Assembly (NCBI RefSeq): GCF_000284335.1
Contig: NC_017096.1
Span: 310,001-374,000, forward strand
Source of the DNA: Caldisericum exile AZM16c01
Lineage (GTDB): Bacteria; Caldisericota; Caldisericia; Caldisericales; Caldisericaceae
Length of the DNA stretch: 64,000 nucleotides
Direction: 5' to 3'
This document shows positions 27,354 to 36,294 of the stretch, piece after piece (the first letter of the stretch is position 1; every line of letters starts with the position of its first letter). A program made the translations under genes and the position numbers. The notes below the pieces were generated by a model that saw only the letters and a program-made list of their open reading frames with translations, made no database searches and had not been told where the DNA came from.

Positions 27354-27797
27354 TGGTTTTATTATTTCTCTTGAAATTATCTTCGTTGTGTAAGAGTAAG
27401 GTTTTACGGTTCTATCAATTATTTTTACCAGTACAATTCCAACTGAAAGAAAGGCAAGAGTCGTTAGGAATACTGTGAAATCTTTTAAGTTCGAGATTCT
27501 CATATTATAGCGAAATTCAAGAATAGAACCAATTGCTGCTCCGATTATAATAAAAATCATTGGTATGCCATAAACTATAAACATACCTCTATTCAAGTCT
27601 TTTTCGCTAAACTCAAATTCTACATAATCTCCAATTTCTGCATCAATTGTATTTCTTACCCAAATTGTTTGTCCATCTTTTAGGGAATTATTAGAGCAAC
27701 TATCTTTCAACGCACACGAAGAGCATTCAGACTCACGTGGAGCAACGACTTCTATATATTCACCACGAATTACTTTAACTGTTCCTGTTCCCTTCAT
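27345..27797 (-). CDS. rseC: RseC/MucC-like membrane protein
   Basis: 150 aa. The N-terminal Cys cluster (SECSSCALKDSC) and beta-rich opening MKGTGTVKVIRGEYIEVVAP are characteristic of RseC. Two membrane helices follow (MFIVYGIPMIFIIIGAAIG and FLTTLAFLSVGIVLVKII). RseC homologues accompany Rnf/SoxR-reducing or sigma-E systems, neither of which is in the window. It overlaps moaE at its start and the radC stop at its end. Confidence 0.8.
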   Translation of the reverse strand: MKGTGTVKVIRGEYIEVVAPRESECSSCALKDSCSNNSLKDGQTIWVRNTIDAEIGDYVEFEFSEKDLNRGMFIVYGIPMIFIIIGAAIGSILEFRYNMRISNLKDFTVFLTTLAFLSVGIVLVKIIDRTVKPYSYTTKIISREIIKPLM

Positions 27798-28170
27798 ATT
27801 TTATCTCCTTCCAAATTGGCACAACTTTTTTAACTTCTTCTATAATCCACTTTGCCGTTTCAAAGCCTTCTTCTCTGTGTCTCGAAGAGACACCAACAAA
27901 AAGGGAAGTTTCTTTTAACGGAATGTCGCCCAGCCTGTGAACAATTATTACATTAAGAATACCCTCCCTTTTTTTGGCTTCTTCTTCGATCTTTTTAAGT
28001 TCTTGAACTGCCATCTCCTCATATGCAGTATATTCAATTGAAGAAACATTACCATCGAGAGATCCTTTTCTTGGTTCGCCAAGAAATACGACAATGCTTC
28101 CAGCCTCATCATTTCTTAAAAGTTCGGTAAGTTCAAACTCGTTAATCTTATCCTTAGTTAATTTAACCAT
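27775..28170 (-). CDS. moaE: Molybdopterin synthase catalytic subunit MoaE
   Basis: 131 aa. It inserts sulfur from MoaD into precursor Z to form molybdopterin. VFLGEPRKGS near the start, then YEEMAVQELKKIEEEAK and VIVHRLGDIPLKETSLFVGVSSRHR are the MoaE core. The C-terminus has the catalytic KEIKYEG. It overlaps moaD by 1 nt and rseC by 23 nt. Other moco genes are not visible. Confidence 0.92.
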   Translation of the reverse strand: MVKLTKDKINEFELTELLRNDEAGSIVVFLGEPRKGSLDGNVSSIEYTAYEEMAVQELKKIEEEAKKREGILNVIIVHRLGDIPLKETSLFVGVSSRHREEGFETAKWIIEEVKKVVPIWKEIKYEGNRNS

Positions 28171-28406
28171 TATCCTCCTCCAACAGGTGGAATGATTGCA
28201 ACTTCTTCATTGCCCTTTAATTCATAATTCAGGGTTTTATATTCTTTATTGACTGCAAAAGCGCAGGTGTTTAGAACTGATGCAACTTCAGGAAAAGTAT
28301 TTGCAAGTTCATTCTTAAGAGCACTTAAAGAGCCCGTAAAATCAAATTCAATAAAATCTTTGTTTAAAATTCTTTTTACTTCACCAAAAAAAAGCACTTT
28401 AATCAC
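28170..28406 (-). CDS. moaD: Molybdopterin synthase sulfur-carrier subunit MoaD
   Basis: 78 aa beta-grasp protein ending in PPVGGG, so the C-terminal Gly-Gly used for thiocarboxylation is intact. It is the first gene of moaD-moaE-rseC. ThiS-like proteins share this ending, but the neighbour MoaE settles the role. Confidence 0.9.
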   Translation of the reverse strand: MIKVLFFGEVKRILNKDFIEFDFTGSLSALKNELANTFPEVASVLNTCAFAVNKEYKTLNYELKGNEEVAIIPPVGGG

Positions 28407-28486
28407 ATAATATTATAACTCAAAAAGTAATACTTTGTAATGTGTAAAAAGATGTTTTGTGTTAAAATGTGTTAAAGGAGGTAGGG

Positions 28487-29140
28487 ATGGGCAAGGAAAA
28501 GATAATTTTAAGCGCAATTTTAATTTTGGTAATCATTTTCGTAGTTTTAATGTTAGTTTTTTACCCGAAACTTCCCTTGACCCTTGCAACTCACTTTGAT
28601 GAAAAAGGTAACCCAAATGGATTTATGAGTAAATTTGAATTTTATGCCTTTAGTATCCTTGAAACCATTTTGTTGCCTTTGCTACTTGTTTTCATAATAA
28701 GAATTGATCCCCTGAGGAAGAATATTGAGCAATTTAAAGATATTTATTACGAGTTTATCCTTTTATTTGTTGTGTTTTTGGGGGTAATAAACTTTCAAAC
28801 AATTCTTTATAATGTTGGCTTAAAATTGTCCATTAATGTAACTGTTAGCGTTTTAAGTGGTATATTATTTTATGCAATCGGTATATTATTGGAGCACACT
28901 AAGAGAAACTGGTTCATAGGGATTAGAACTCCTTGGACGCTTTCTTCAGACTTAGTTTGGGCAAAGACGCATATAGTTGGAGCAAAGGTTTTCAAAATAT
29001 GCGGAGTGCTTGCTCTTATTGGCGCATTCTTTAAAAACTATTCGATTTATTTTATTATTGTGCCGATTATTATTTCTTCAGTTTATTTAATCGTATATTC
29101 TTATCTTGAATATAGTAAAGAAAATAAAAATGCAGTATAA
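28487..29140 (+). CDS. SdpI/DUF1648 family membrane protein
   Basis: 217 aa with about six membrane spans. DUF1648 (KLPLTLATHFDEKGNPNGFM) is followed by an SdpI domain (NWFIGIRTPWTLSSDLVWAKTH). In Bacillus, SdpI gives immunity to the SdpC toxin, but most homologues have no known toxin partner and none is nearby. Start ATG 28487 is chosen for its AAAGGAGGT SD. fba follows after 21 nt. Confidence 0.87.
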   Translation: MGKEKIILSAILILVIIFVVLMLVFYPKLPLTLATHFDEKGNPNGFMSKFEFYAFSILETILLPLLLVFIIRIDPLRKNIEQFKDIYYEFILLFVVFLGVINFQTILYNVGLKLSINVTVSVLSGILFYAIGILLEHTKRNWFIGIRTPWTLSSDLVWAKTHIVGAKVFKICGVLALIGAFFKNYSIYFIIVPIIISSVYLIVYSYLEYSKENKNAV

Positions 29141-29161
29141 TTGAAACATAGGAGGTATAAT

Positions 29162-30085
29162 ATGCCATTAGTAAGAACAGACGAATTATTTAAAAAGGCA
29201 TACGGCAAGTATGCGATTGGTGCGTTCAATGTAAACAATATGGAGATTCTTCAAGGCGTGATTGATGCTGCAAAAGAAGAGAGATCTCCAGTAATACTTC
29301 AAATTTCAAAAGGTGCAAGAAACTATGCAAAACTTGTTTATCTTATGAAACTCATCGAGGCTGCAACACAGGATGCCCCTGAAGTCCCAATTGCAGTCCA
29401 TCTTGATCACGGTGATTCATTTGAACTTTGTAAGGAAGTAATTGATGCAGGATTTACTTCAGTTATGATTGATGGTTCACATTTGCCTTTTGAGGAAAAT
29501 GTTGCCTTAACCAAAAAAGTTGTTGAATATGCCCACTCAAAAAATGTTGTTGTAGAAGGTGAATTGGGAAAACTTCAAGGAATTGAAGAGCATGTCGTTT
29601 CGAACGAAGCAGTTTATACAGATCCTGATAAGGCAGTAGAATTTGTTGAAAGAACAGGCGTTGACTCTCTTGCTATTGCAATTGGTACATCACATGGTGC
29701 ATACAAATTCAAGGGAGAGCCGAAACTTGATTTTGAAAGGCTTCAGGAAATTGCAAGAAAGTTGCCTAATTTTCCACTTGTTTTGCATGGTGCCTCATCT
29801 GTTCTTCCTCAGTATGTTGAGAAGATCAATAAATATGGTGGAAACATTGGTGATGCAAAAGGTGTCCCAGAGGATATGCTAAGGAAAGCAACAACCATGG
29901 GTATCACGAAGATTAACATTGATACCGACCTTAGACTTGCAATGACTGCAACAATAAGAGAAATCTTTGCACTCCACCCAGAGGAATTTGATCCGAGAAA
30001 ATACCTTGGACCTGCAAGAGATGAGATAAAGAATCTTGTAAAACATAAGATGAGAGATGTCTTAGGCTCATCGAATACGATTTGA
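29162..30085 (+). CDS. fba: Fructose-bisphosphate aldolase, class II
   Basis: 307 aa zinc aldolase of glycolysis and gluconeogenesis. The zinc and substrate motifs are VHLDHGDSFE, GELGKLQGIEEHV, LVLHGASSV and INIDTDLRLAMTATIRE. ATG 29162 follows AGGAGG; an upstream in-frame codon at 29141 is not supported. The gene is closed by the hairpin at 30106. Confidence 0.96.
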   Translation: MPLVRTDELFKKAYGKYAIGAFNVNNMEILQGVIDAAKEERSPVILQISKGARNYAKLVYLMKLIEAATQDAPEVPIAVHLDHGDSFELCKEVIDAGFTSVMIDGSHLPFEENVALTKKVVEYAHSKNVVVEGELGKLQGIEEHVVSNEAVYTDPDKAVEFVERTGVDSLAIAIGTSHGAYKFKGEPKLDFERLQEIARKLPNFPLVLHGASSVLPQYVEKINKYGGNIGDAKGVPEDMLRKATTMGITKINIDTDLRLAMTATIREIFALHPEEFDPRKYLGPARDEIKNLVKHKMRDVLGSSNTI

Positions 30086-30105
30086 GAAACCGATAAGTCA
30101 TATAC

Positions 30106-30136
30106 AGGGGAGGTAAAACTCCCCTTGTTTCTATTT
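30106..30136 (+). terminator. Terminator of fba
   Basis: Stem AGGGGAG/CTCCCCT (30106-30125) with a 6-nt loop is followed by a T-rich run on the forward strand. It lies between fba and the convergent transporter gene. Confidence 0.8.
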
Positions 30137-31363
30137 TAGAAAAACTTTATAAAAGACCGAGTAAGTTATAATGTTTTGAAGTGTCAAAGCAACCCCAACT
30201 TTGGAAAATTCCCAAAAAGTTATAGTATGCCCTACTTTTTCACTTTTTTGTATTGCAATGATGTTTGATGCGGCTCCTAAAATTGTTAAGTTTCCTGCAA
30301 TAGTTGTTCCTGAAGAAAGTGCCATCAAACTTTGTATTGAATTGTCTGCAAATGGAAGTAAAAGGATTGCTGCCGGGACATTTGATACAAGTTGGCTAAC
30401 AAGTATGCTTGTGATAAAGATCGAAATTCGTCCCATCTCTTGTAAATTCAAGCTTTTTATCGTATTCTGAACTATACCACTAAGAAAGACACTTCTCATG
30501 AGGATAAACATAGAAATGAAAAATAAGAGAGTTTTATAATCAACCTCTTTTATAAGTTCAATGCGTCTATTCGAAAATATGATAATTGGAAGCGCGGAAA
30601 TTGCTGCAATATACACAAGTGGAAAATCGTAAGAAGGATTAATGTATGCAATAGAAATCTTTGCAAGTATTAGGATAATAAGAATTATACTTGAAAAAGA
30701 TACGATTTTTGCAAGCTTAATATCTTGAATTTCAACAAGTTCATGTGTGAGATCCTCTTCATGGAATTCATTTTTGTAGAAAAGCTTTAATATGAGATAT
30801 GTAAAGATCAAGTTTACAATCATTGGGATAAAATTGAACTTAAAAAATGTTACAAATGGATTTGGTACTTTACCTAATACAGCAATGATAAGGTTTTGAG
30901 GATTACCTATTGGAGAAAACGTGCTGCCAATTGTAACAGAGAATGCAACCGTAAGAAGTATTAATTTGGGGCTAATTTTATGATTTCGTGAGAGGATCAA
31001 ACCAAGACTTGTGCCAACAATTGCAATTGTATCGTTAGTAAATATGGAAGACAAAATGCCAAATACGAATATCATCTGAAGTATCAAGGTATCTACGTTT
31101 TTGGCATTTTTAAATACTTTGAATGAAAGAAATTCAAGTAAGCCGCTTAACTCAAAAGCACTGCCAATGACGAACATAAAGAAAAGAAAAAATATAATCT
31201 CGAAGTTTATTGAAAAAATTGCATCTTTAATGGAAATCTGCCGAAGAATAATTGAAAGAAGTGCGCCTGTGGCCATTGCCTGCCACATTTCAACTTTAAA
31301 GCGTCCAAAGTTTCTAATCGAGATAACCGCTACAACAAGTAGGAGAATTATCAAAGGTATCAT
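30131..31363 (-). CDS. ArsB/NhaD-type ion transporter superfamily permease
   Basis: 410 aa, ~11 membrane spans. The twin signatures IGNPQNLIIAVLG and GNLTILGAASNIIAIQ are the hallmark of the IT superfamily (ArsB, NhaD, CitM and SLC13 relatives). There is no ars operon around it, so the substrate could be Na+, an organic acid or an oxyanion. It is transcribed alone, divergent from the cold-shock gene. Confidence 0.85.
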   Translation of the reverse strand: MIPLIILLLVVAVISIRNFGRFKVEMWQAMATGALLSIILRQISIKDAIFSINFEIIFFLFFMFVIGSAFELSGLLEFLSFKVFKNAKNVDTLILQMIFVFGILSSIFTNDTIAIVGTSLGLILSRNHKISPKLILLTVAFSVTIGSTFSPIGNPQNLIIAVLGKVPNPFVTFFKFNFIPMIVNLIFTYLILKLFYKNEFHEEDLTHELVEIQDIKLAKIVSFSSIILIILILAKISIAYINPSYDFPLVYIAAISALPIIIFSNRRIELIKEVDYKTLLFFISMFILMRSVFLSGIVQNTIKSLNLQEMGRISIFITSILVSQLVSNVPAAILLLPFADNSIQSLMALSSGTTIAGNLTILGAASNIIAIQKSEKVGHTITFWEFSKVGVALTLQNIITYSVFYKVFLK

Positions 31364-31488
31364 ATGATAAATTATAAACGAAAATTATCCGTGTTTCTTT
31401 GTGTTAAGATAAATTAATAAAAATTGAGCGGCCTTTCTGTTAATGTGTGACAACGCACAATATACCTGAAATAATTTGTTTTTGTGTA

Positions 31489-31516
31489 TTGCAAATATCT
31501 GAAAAAGGTGTATCAT
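31489..31516 (+). promoter_or_regulatory. Promoter of the cold-shock gene
   Basis: TTGCAA (31489-31494) and TATCAT (31511-31516) with a 16-nt spacer, leaving a leader of about 45 nt. Confidence 0.5.
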
Positions 31517-31567
31517 AGGTTACTATCGTAAAAAGATAGAATTTTTTAAGAAGGTTGGTAAGTTAGA

Positions 31568-31777
31568 ATGGAAAGATTCAAAGGAACAGTCAAGTGGTTC
31601 AACGCACAGAAAGGATTTGGTTTCATTGTCCCAGATAATGGAAGCAAAGACTTATTTGTTCACTACTCTTCAATTAAGGCTAACGGTTTTAGATCCTTAA
31701 AAGAAGGCGACAAGGTTGAGTACGAAGTAGAAAGAACTGACAAAGGCGAAAAAGCGGTTAACGTTACAATCATATAG
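31568..31777 (+). CDS. Cold-shock protein, CspA family
   Basis: 69 aa OB-fold nucleic-acid chaperone. RNP1 is KGFGFIVP and RNP2 is LFVHYSSI, with the usual opening GTVKWFNAQ. The length is standard. It is a monocistronic unit with its own promoter and terminator. Confidence 0.96.
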   Translation: MERFKGTVKWFNAQKGFGFIVPDNGSKDLFVHYSSIKANGFRSLKEGDKVEYEVERTDKGEKAVNVTII

Positions 31778-31796
31778 TTTGACCTATTGATTGAAG

Positions 31797-31825
31797 ATTA
31801 TGCCCGGGTAAACCCGGGCATAATT
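31797..31825 (+). terminator. Terminator hairpin after the cold-shock gene
   Basis: A 12-bp perfect stem (ATTATGCCCGGG, then its inverse) with a short TAA-type loop. The following sequence is AT-rich rather than a clean T-run. Confidence 0.75.
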
Positions 31826-31849
31826 AATATTTAAGATGGAATAGACTCT

Positions 31850-32115
31850 CTCAGCACTCTCTGTTTTTTATGGCTTTTAGGGGTAAGTTAGAAAGGGGAT
31901 GTGCCCCTTTCTAATGAACGTCATCCCGAACGAATGTGAGGGATCTCCAAAACTTGAGGGGGGAAAAGACCCCCTCAACACTCCCCAAAAAATAGTAATT
32001 TGTCATTTCGACGAACGAATGTGAGGAGAAATCTCCGCCTTTTAAGGGGGAGTTAGAGGGGGAGCTTTGTTAATCCCCCTCTAACTAAAAGAGGGTATTC
32101 CTCAGTTGCTTGTGC
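31850..32115. repeat. Mosaic interspersed repeat block, locus D
   Basis: Modules follow the order seen at locus A: GGGGTAAGTTAGAAAGGGGA with its inverse CCCCTTTCTA (31880-31913), a GTCATCCCGAACGAATGTGA unit (from 31920), a TTGAGGGGGG...CCCCCTCAA stem (31954-31979), CTCCCCAAAAAATAG, a second GTCATTTCGACG unit (from 32002), and AAGGGGGAGTTAGAGGGGGA with TCCCCCTCTAA (32043-32083). No gene is present. Confidence 0.85.
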
Positions 32116-32207
32116 TTTTTTAATGAGTTTTTATTTGTAATTTCGAACTTATGTAAAAAAACGCCTTGGTTCTGTTTAAAATTAGAGGGCATAAGTATGC
32201 CTTATAA

Positions 32208-33413
32208 TTATTTTATTATTCCTAATTTCTTTCCTGCTTTTTCAAAAATCGTTAAGGCTCTATCGATTTGTTCTTCTGTGTGAGTTGCAATATAACTTGT
32301 TCTAAGAAGCGAATCATTTGGTTGCACAGCAGGTGGGAATACCGGGTTTGTATAAACTCCAAGATCAAATAACTCTTTCCACATCATTACTGTTTTCCAT
32401 TTGTCCCTTATATACACAGGAATTATGGGAGTATTACTTGTTCCAATATCAAATCCCAATTCTTTGAGACCTTTTCGCATTCTATTTGCAATATTCCACA
32501 GGTGTTCAATTCGTTCTGGTTCCTCTTGCATCACATGAAGGGCTGCAAGTGCTGCCGCAGCAGATGAAGGCGTCATTGCAGCAGAAAATATGAATGGTCT
32601 TGCATAATGCTTTATGTAATCAATCACTTCTTTATCGCCTGCAATAAATCCCCCCAAACTTGCAAAAGACTTACTGAAAGTACCCATTATAAGATCAACA
32701 TCGTTTTCCATGTTGAAATAATTTGCAGTACCACGTCCGTTTTTACCCAAAACACCAATTGAATGTGCATCATCAACCATAAGGCGTGCACCGTATTTCT
32801 TTTTTAACTCAACAATTTGCGGAAGTGGTGCAATATCCCCTGCCATTGAATAGACACCATCAATTACAATTAGTTTTCCTGCTTCCTCTGGTATTTTTTG
32901 TAATACTTTTTCAAGACTATCAACGTCATTATGGTCGAACCTTGAAAATTTTGCATGCGACATACTCCATCCATCAACAATTGATGCATGGTCTTCTTTG
33001 TCCATAATTGCATAATCTTTTGGAGAAAGAAGTGCAGAAATTGTTCCTAAATTTGTCTGGTATCCAGTTGAAAAAACAATAACTGCCTCTTTATTTAAAA
33101 ATTCTGCAAGTGCTTCTTCAAGTTCCCTATGTATTTTTAGAGTGCCATTCATAAATCTTGATCCTGTTGCAGAGGTTCCATATTCATCAATTGCCTTTTT
33201 TGCTGCTTCCTTTACTTTTGGGTGGTGCGTAAGTCCAAGATAATTGTTTGAGCCAAGCATAATGATTTTTCGTCCATTGTATGTAACTTCTGTGCCCTCA
33301 GTCCCTTCGAAAGGGAGAAAATATGGGTAAAGTCCACGTTCTTGTGCAACTTTTGCGTCATAAAGCGCACTATTTTCTTTAGGATTATAACATTTTTCAA
33401 ATAGATCCATCAT
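32208..33413 (-). CDS. Alpha-oxoamine synthase (glycine C-acetyltransferase / AONS-like)
   Basis: 401 aa fold-I PLP enzyme. The Schiff-base Lys is in [28 protein letters not shown] is the usual substrate-loop opening, and [10 protein letters not shown] holds the PLP-binding Asp-His pair. The family condenses an acyl-CoA with an amino acid (Kbl, BioF, SPT). No bio or tdh genes are nearby, so the substrate is open; the C-terminus also resembles bacterial serine-palmitoyltransferase-like members. Confidence 0.88.
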   Translation of the reverse strand: MMDLFEKCYNPKENSALYDAKVAQERGLYPYFLPFEGTEGTEVTYNGRKIIMLGSNNYLGLTHHPKVKEAAKKAIDEYGTSATGSRFMNGTLKIHRELEEALAEFLNKEAVIVFSTGYQTNLGTISALLSPKDYAIMDKEDHASIVDGWSMSHAKFSRFDHNDVDSLEKVLQKIPEEAGKLIVIDGVYSMAGDIAPLPQIVELKKKYGARLMVDDAHSIGVLGKNGRGTANYFNMENDVDLIMGTFSKSFASLGGFIAGDKEVIDYIKHYARPFIFSAAMTPSSAAAALAALHVMQEEPERIEHLWNIANRMRKGLKELGFDIGTSNTPIIPVYIRDKWKTVMMWKELFDLGVYTNPVFPPAVQPNDSLLRTSYIATHTEEQIDRALTIFEKAGKKLGIIK

Positions 33414-33455
33414 ATCACCTCAAACTATTTTACATTTTTTGGAAATTTTTACAAA

Positions 33456-33950
33456 TTAGTTTTTTAGTTCGAATGGAATTTTCACATTTGTTTTATCCTT
33501 TTCAAGTATTTTAAGATATGTGTAATTTTCGTCAACTTCGACTTGAATTCCTGGTGTTTCAGGTTTTGCGATAAACTCTTTTGGGAGTGCAATTACAAAT
33601 CCATTTAAACATCTCCCATTAACTAAAATTATTTTTTTGTTTAAATCTATTTCAAACTTTGCGCTAAAAAGATTTTGAAAGAATTCGGCAAAATAACTCA
33701 TAGGTTTTATTTGGATTTTGCCTTCATTTTTAAGATTTATCAAATTTAGAAAATATTTTCTTAATGCATCTTCGTATAGAGGGAAGTCATATGGGTGCGA
33801 ATAAAAAAGCCTAACTGTTTTGGTTTTAATAGCATAATTCGTAAGGTCATTTAAAAATTTCTCGACTTCTTTACTACTTACTCCACCTTGATACATCTCG
33901 TAGAGAGATGCATATTTCTTATACGAGGTTATCGGGAATGCAACTATATT
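33456..33950 (-). pseudogene. C-terminal part of a polysaccharide-deacetylase-like gene, cut off by an IS element
   Basis: The last 164 codons of the gene whose 5' part is at 36093-37394. An open frame continues through the left direct-repeat copy to a GTG at 34166 inside the IS, but no SD is seen. This part carries FYSHPYDFPLYEDAL, a deacetylase-like motif with a conserved His, then a beta-rich tail. Joined after the repeat, the 5' and 3' parts give one in-frame protein of 598 aa, so the break is due to the insertion alone. Confidence 0.9.
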
Positions 33951-34152
33951 AGAAGAAACCATTGAACCGTTTAGGAAGGTCCTGTTTGGTACGGATCCGT
34001 TATCTCCTGTATAGTAATACGAATTAAATCCTTCGCTTTCAAGAATTTTTGTAACTACTTCTGGATGGACTCCATTAGGTGCAGAATATTCCTTAATTTT
34101 ATATCCAATAATATTTTCAAGACATTGGGTATTCTTGTCTATGTAATTTTTT
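33951..34152. repeat. 202-bp direct repeat, left copy, flanking the IS1634-type element
   Basis: By eye identical over all 202 bases to 36093-36294. It is deacetylase coding sequence, duplicated at insertion. Long variable target duplications are known for the IS1634 family. Confidence 0.95.
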
Positions 34153-34280
34153 CCTGACTTTATCACTTACTCTTCATTTTTGAGTATTTTTATCTAAAGA
34201 ATGTAGTATTTATGTAGCTGTAATTTTTTGTTTTTTAAAATTGTAGTAGCAATATTTTATCATTTATTTCTTGTTTTTGC

Positions 34281-34308
34281 TTGCATTTTTTAATATTTAT
34301 GATACAAT
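34281..34308 (+). promoter_or_regulatory. Transposase promoter with probable leaderless start
   Basis: TTGCAT (34281-34286) and TACAAT (34303-34308) with a 16-nt spacer lie inside the left end of the IS. Only 5 nt separate the -10 box from the transposase ATG, and no SD exists. Confidence 0.6.
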
Positions 34309-34313
34309 AGGAT

Positions 34314-35984
34314 ATGTTTGTAAAAGTTACTAAGTCTGGAAAGCATAAGTATGTCTCCATAGTCTCGGCATACAGAGACAAAGAAAAAAGTATCATAAAG
34401 CACAAGGTGATCCTTAACCTTGGTAGATTAGATATGATTGAGAACAACCCAATGTTTGGAAGATTAGGCCTTCGCCTTGCAGAACTATCAAAGTTTAAGG
34501 ATATGATTGACCTGAATACGGTAAAAGGTGGAAATGTCGTTAATACTGGCTATGCTGTCTACAAGAAACTCTGGGATAACTATGGATTAAATAAACTGCT
34601 TAATGATATGAGAGAGAAAACAAATATCCAGTTTGACTTAAACACTTCTATCTTCTTAATGGCAGCAGAACACCTTATGAATCCAAAGAGTAAGCTTGGA
34701 ACATACAACAATCAACTGCACTATGCTAATCTTCCTTCTGTAGGATTAAACCACCTCTATCGTTCCCTTGACATACTATCAGAGCATAAAGAAACAATTG
34801 AAGATTACCTTTTTAACAAACAGAAGAGCCTATTCAATATGAATGTTGATGTTGTCTTCTATGATGCAACAACATTCAGGTTTGAAAGCGTAAAGAAGGA
34901 TACATTAAGAGACTTTGGATTCAGCAAAGAAAATAGGGTTAATGAAGTGCAGGTTGTCTTAGGACTGCTCATTGATATGGTTGGTCGGCCAATAGGATAT
35001 GAACTCTTTCCTGGCAATACCTTTGAAGGTAAGACACTTGAGTCGTCCCTTGATAAACTCAGTGGAAGGTTTGGCATACGCAGGGTAATCATCGTTGCAG
35101 ACAGAGGGCTAAATTCAAAGCTCAACTTAAAGAAAATCAAAGATAAAGGGTATGATTACATTGTTTCATCACGCATAAAGAGCATGAAGAAGGATGTGCA
35201 GGAAAGTATCCTGAATGAAGAGGGGTACGTCACAATAAAAGGGAAAGATACCCTTAACCTCAATTCAGCCGATTCAAGCCAAGATGAAGAAACCTTCAGA
35301 TACAAGCTGCTTGATTATGTAAATACTGTAAGAGATACAGATAACAAACTGTATGACCTCAAAGAGAAGCTCCTTGTAACTTATTCTCCCTTGAGAGCTC
35401 AAAAGGATAGAGAGGATAGGCAGAGGTTGATTGATAAAGGAGTAAAATTTCTTGATAACCCTTCTGCTATCAGTGGAAGCTTGAAGCGTGGAGGAAGAAA
35501 ATACCTCAAGGAGACAAACAAGCTGAACTGGGAATTGGATAAAAATGCAATGTCAAGGGATGAGATGTTTGATGGATACTATGCAATAGAGGTAAGCAAG
35601 ACTGATATGAATGTAAATGACATTCTTGATGCACACCATGCTCTATGGAAGATAGAAGAATCATTCAGGATAATGAAGAGTACGTTGGAGGTTAGGCCAA
35701 TCTTCCACTGGACCGAAAAAAGAATCAAAGGCCACTTTGTTGTTTGTTTCCTCTCTTTCCTTCTTGAAAGAACGCTTGAACTAACACTTAAAGAGAATAA
35801 TATCAAAGCATCACCTGAAAGAATCAAAGAAGCACTCAACTTAATGAATCTTACAGAATTTAGTGCAGAAGGACATTCATTCTATCTTAAAACAAAGTGG
35901 GATGAGCTTGGTAACAAGATTCTTAAAATACTTCATATTAAACCTCCAAAAAACATTACTCCCTTTGAAGAGTTAAGAATCTAA
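34314..35984 (+). CDS. IS1634-family (IS4-like DDE) transposase
   Basis: 556 aa. It opens FVKVTKSGKHKYVSIVSAYR, the usual start of IS1634-group transposases. The DDE residues lie in FYDATTFRFES, IVADRGLNSK and the IS4-type E-box KIEESFRIMKSTLEVRPIFHW (IEESFRIMK core). The frame is intact, so the enzyme may be active. It is read in the opposite direction to the gene it interrupts. Confidence 0.94.
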   Translation: MFVKVTKSGKHKYVSIVSAYRDKEKSIIKHKVILNLGRLDMIENNPMFGRLGLRLAELSKFKDMIDLNTVKGGNVVNTGYAVYKKLWDNYGLNKLLNDMREKTNIQFDLNTSIFLMAAEHLMNPKSKLGTYNNQLHYANLPSVGLNHLYRSLDILSEHKETIEDYLFNKQKSLFNMNVDVVFYDATTFRFESVKKDTLRDFGFSKENRVNEVQVVLGLLIDMVGRPIGYELFPGNTFEGKTLESSLDKLSGRFGIRRVIIVADRGLNSKLNLKKIKDKGYDYIVSSRIKSMKKDVQESILNEEGYVTIKGKDTLNLNSADSSQDEETFRYKLLDYVNTVRDTDNKLYDLKEKLLVTYSPLRAQKDREDRQRLIDKGVKFLDNPSAISGSLKRGGRKYLKETNKLNWELDKNAMSRDEMFDGYYAIEVSKTDMNVNDILDAHHALWKIEESFRIMKSTLEVRPIFHWTEKRIKGHFVVCFLSFLLERTLELTLKENNIKASPERIKEALNLMNLTEFSAEGHSFYLKTKWDELGNKILKILHIKPPKNITPFEELRI

Positions 35985-36092
35985 TCAGAACAAAAAGATC
36001 AAACAGAAGTTTGTAGTAGCAAAATGAAGGTTTTTAAAAATTAATTCTTAGGATTTATGCGGGTTGGTTCAAGGTCAACTGATAAAGTCGGG

Positions 36093-36294
36093 AGAAGAAA
36101 CCATTGAACCGTTTAGGAAGGTCCTGTTTGGTACGGATCCGTTATCTCCTGTATAGTAATACGAATTAAATCCTTCGCTTTCAAGAATTTTTGTAACTAC
36201 TTCTGGATGGACTCCATTAGGTGCAGAATATTCCTTAATTTTATATCCAATAATATTTTCAAGACATTGGGTATTCTTGTCTATGTAATTTTTT
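36093..36294. repeat. 202-bp direct repeat, right copy, flanking the IS1634-type element
   Basis: Identical to 33951-34152. It contains the deacetylase codons for the stretch ending FLNGSMVSS. Confidence 0.95.

Larger units (their letters stand above)
34153..36092 (+). mobile_element. Complete IS1634-family insertion sequence (1,940 bp)
   Basis: The ends are defined by the edges of the 202-bp duplication. The left end reads CCTGACTTTATCACTT and the inverse of the right end reads CCCGACTTTATCAGTT, an imperfect terminal inverted repeat. One transposase gene fills the interior. Both the reading frame and the flanking repeats look undamaged, which suggests a recent insertion. Confidence 0.93.

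Noticed and set aside
28487-29140. SdpC-type toxin immunity system
   Set aside because: The SdpI-like gene has no toxin or export genes around it; it neighbours aldolase.
34859-35140. Reverse-strand 93-codon frame inside the transposase gene
   Set aside because: It is antisense to conserved DDE coding sequence and has no SD.
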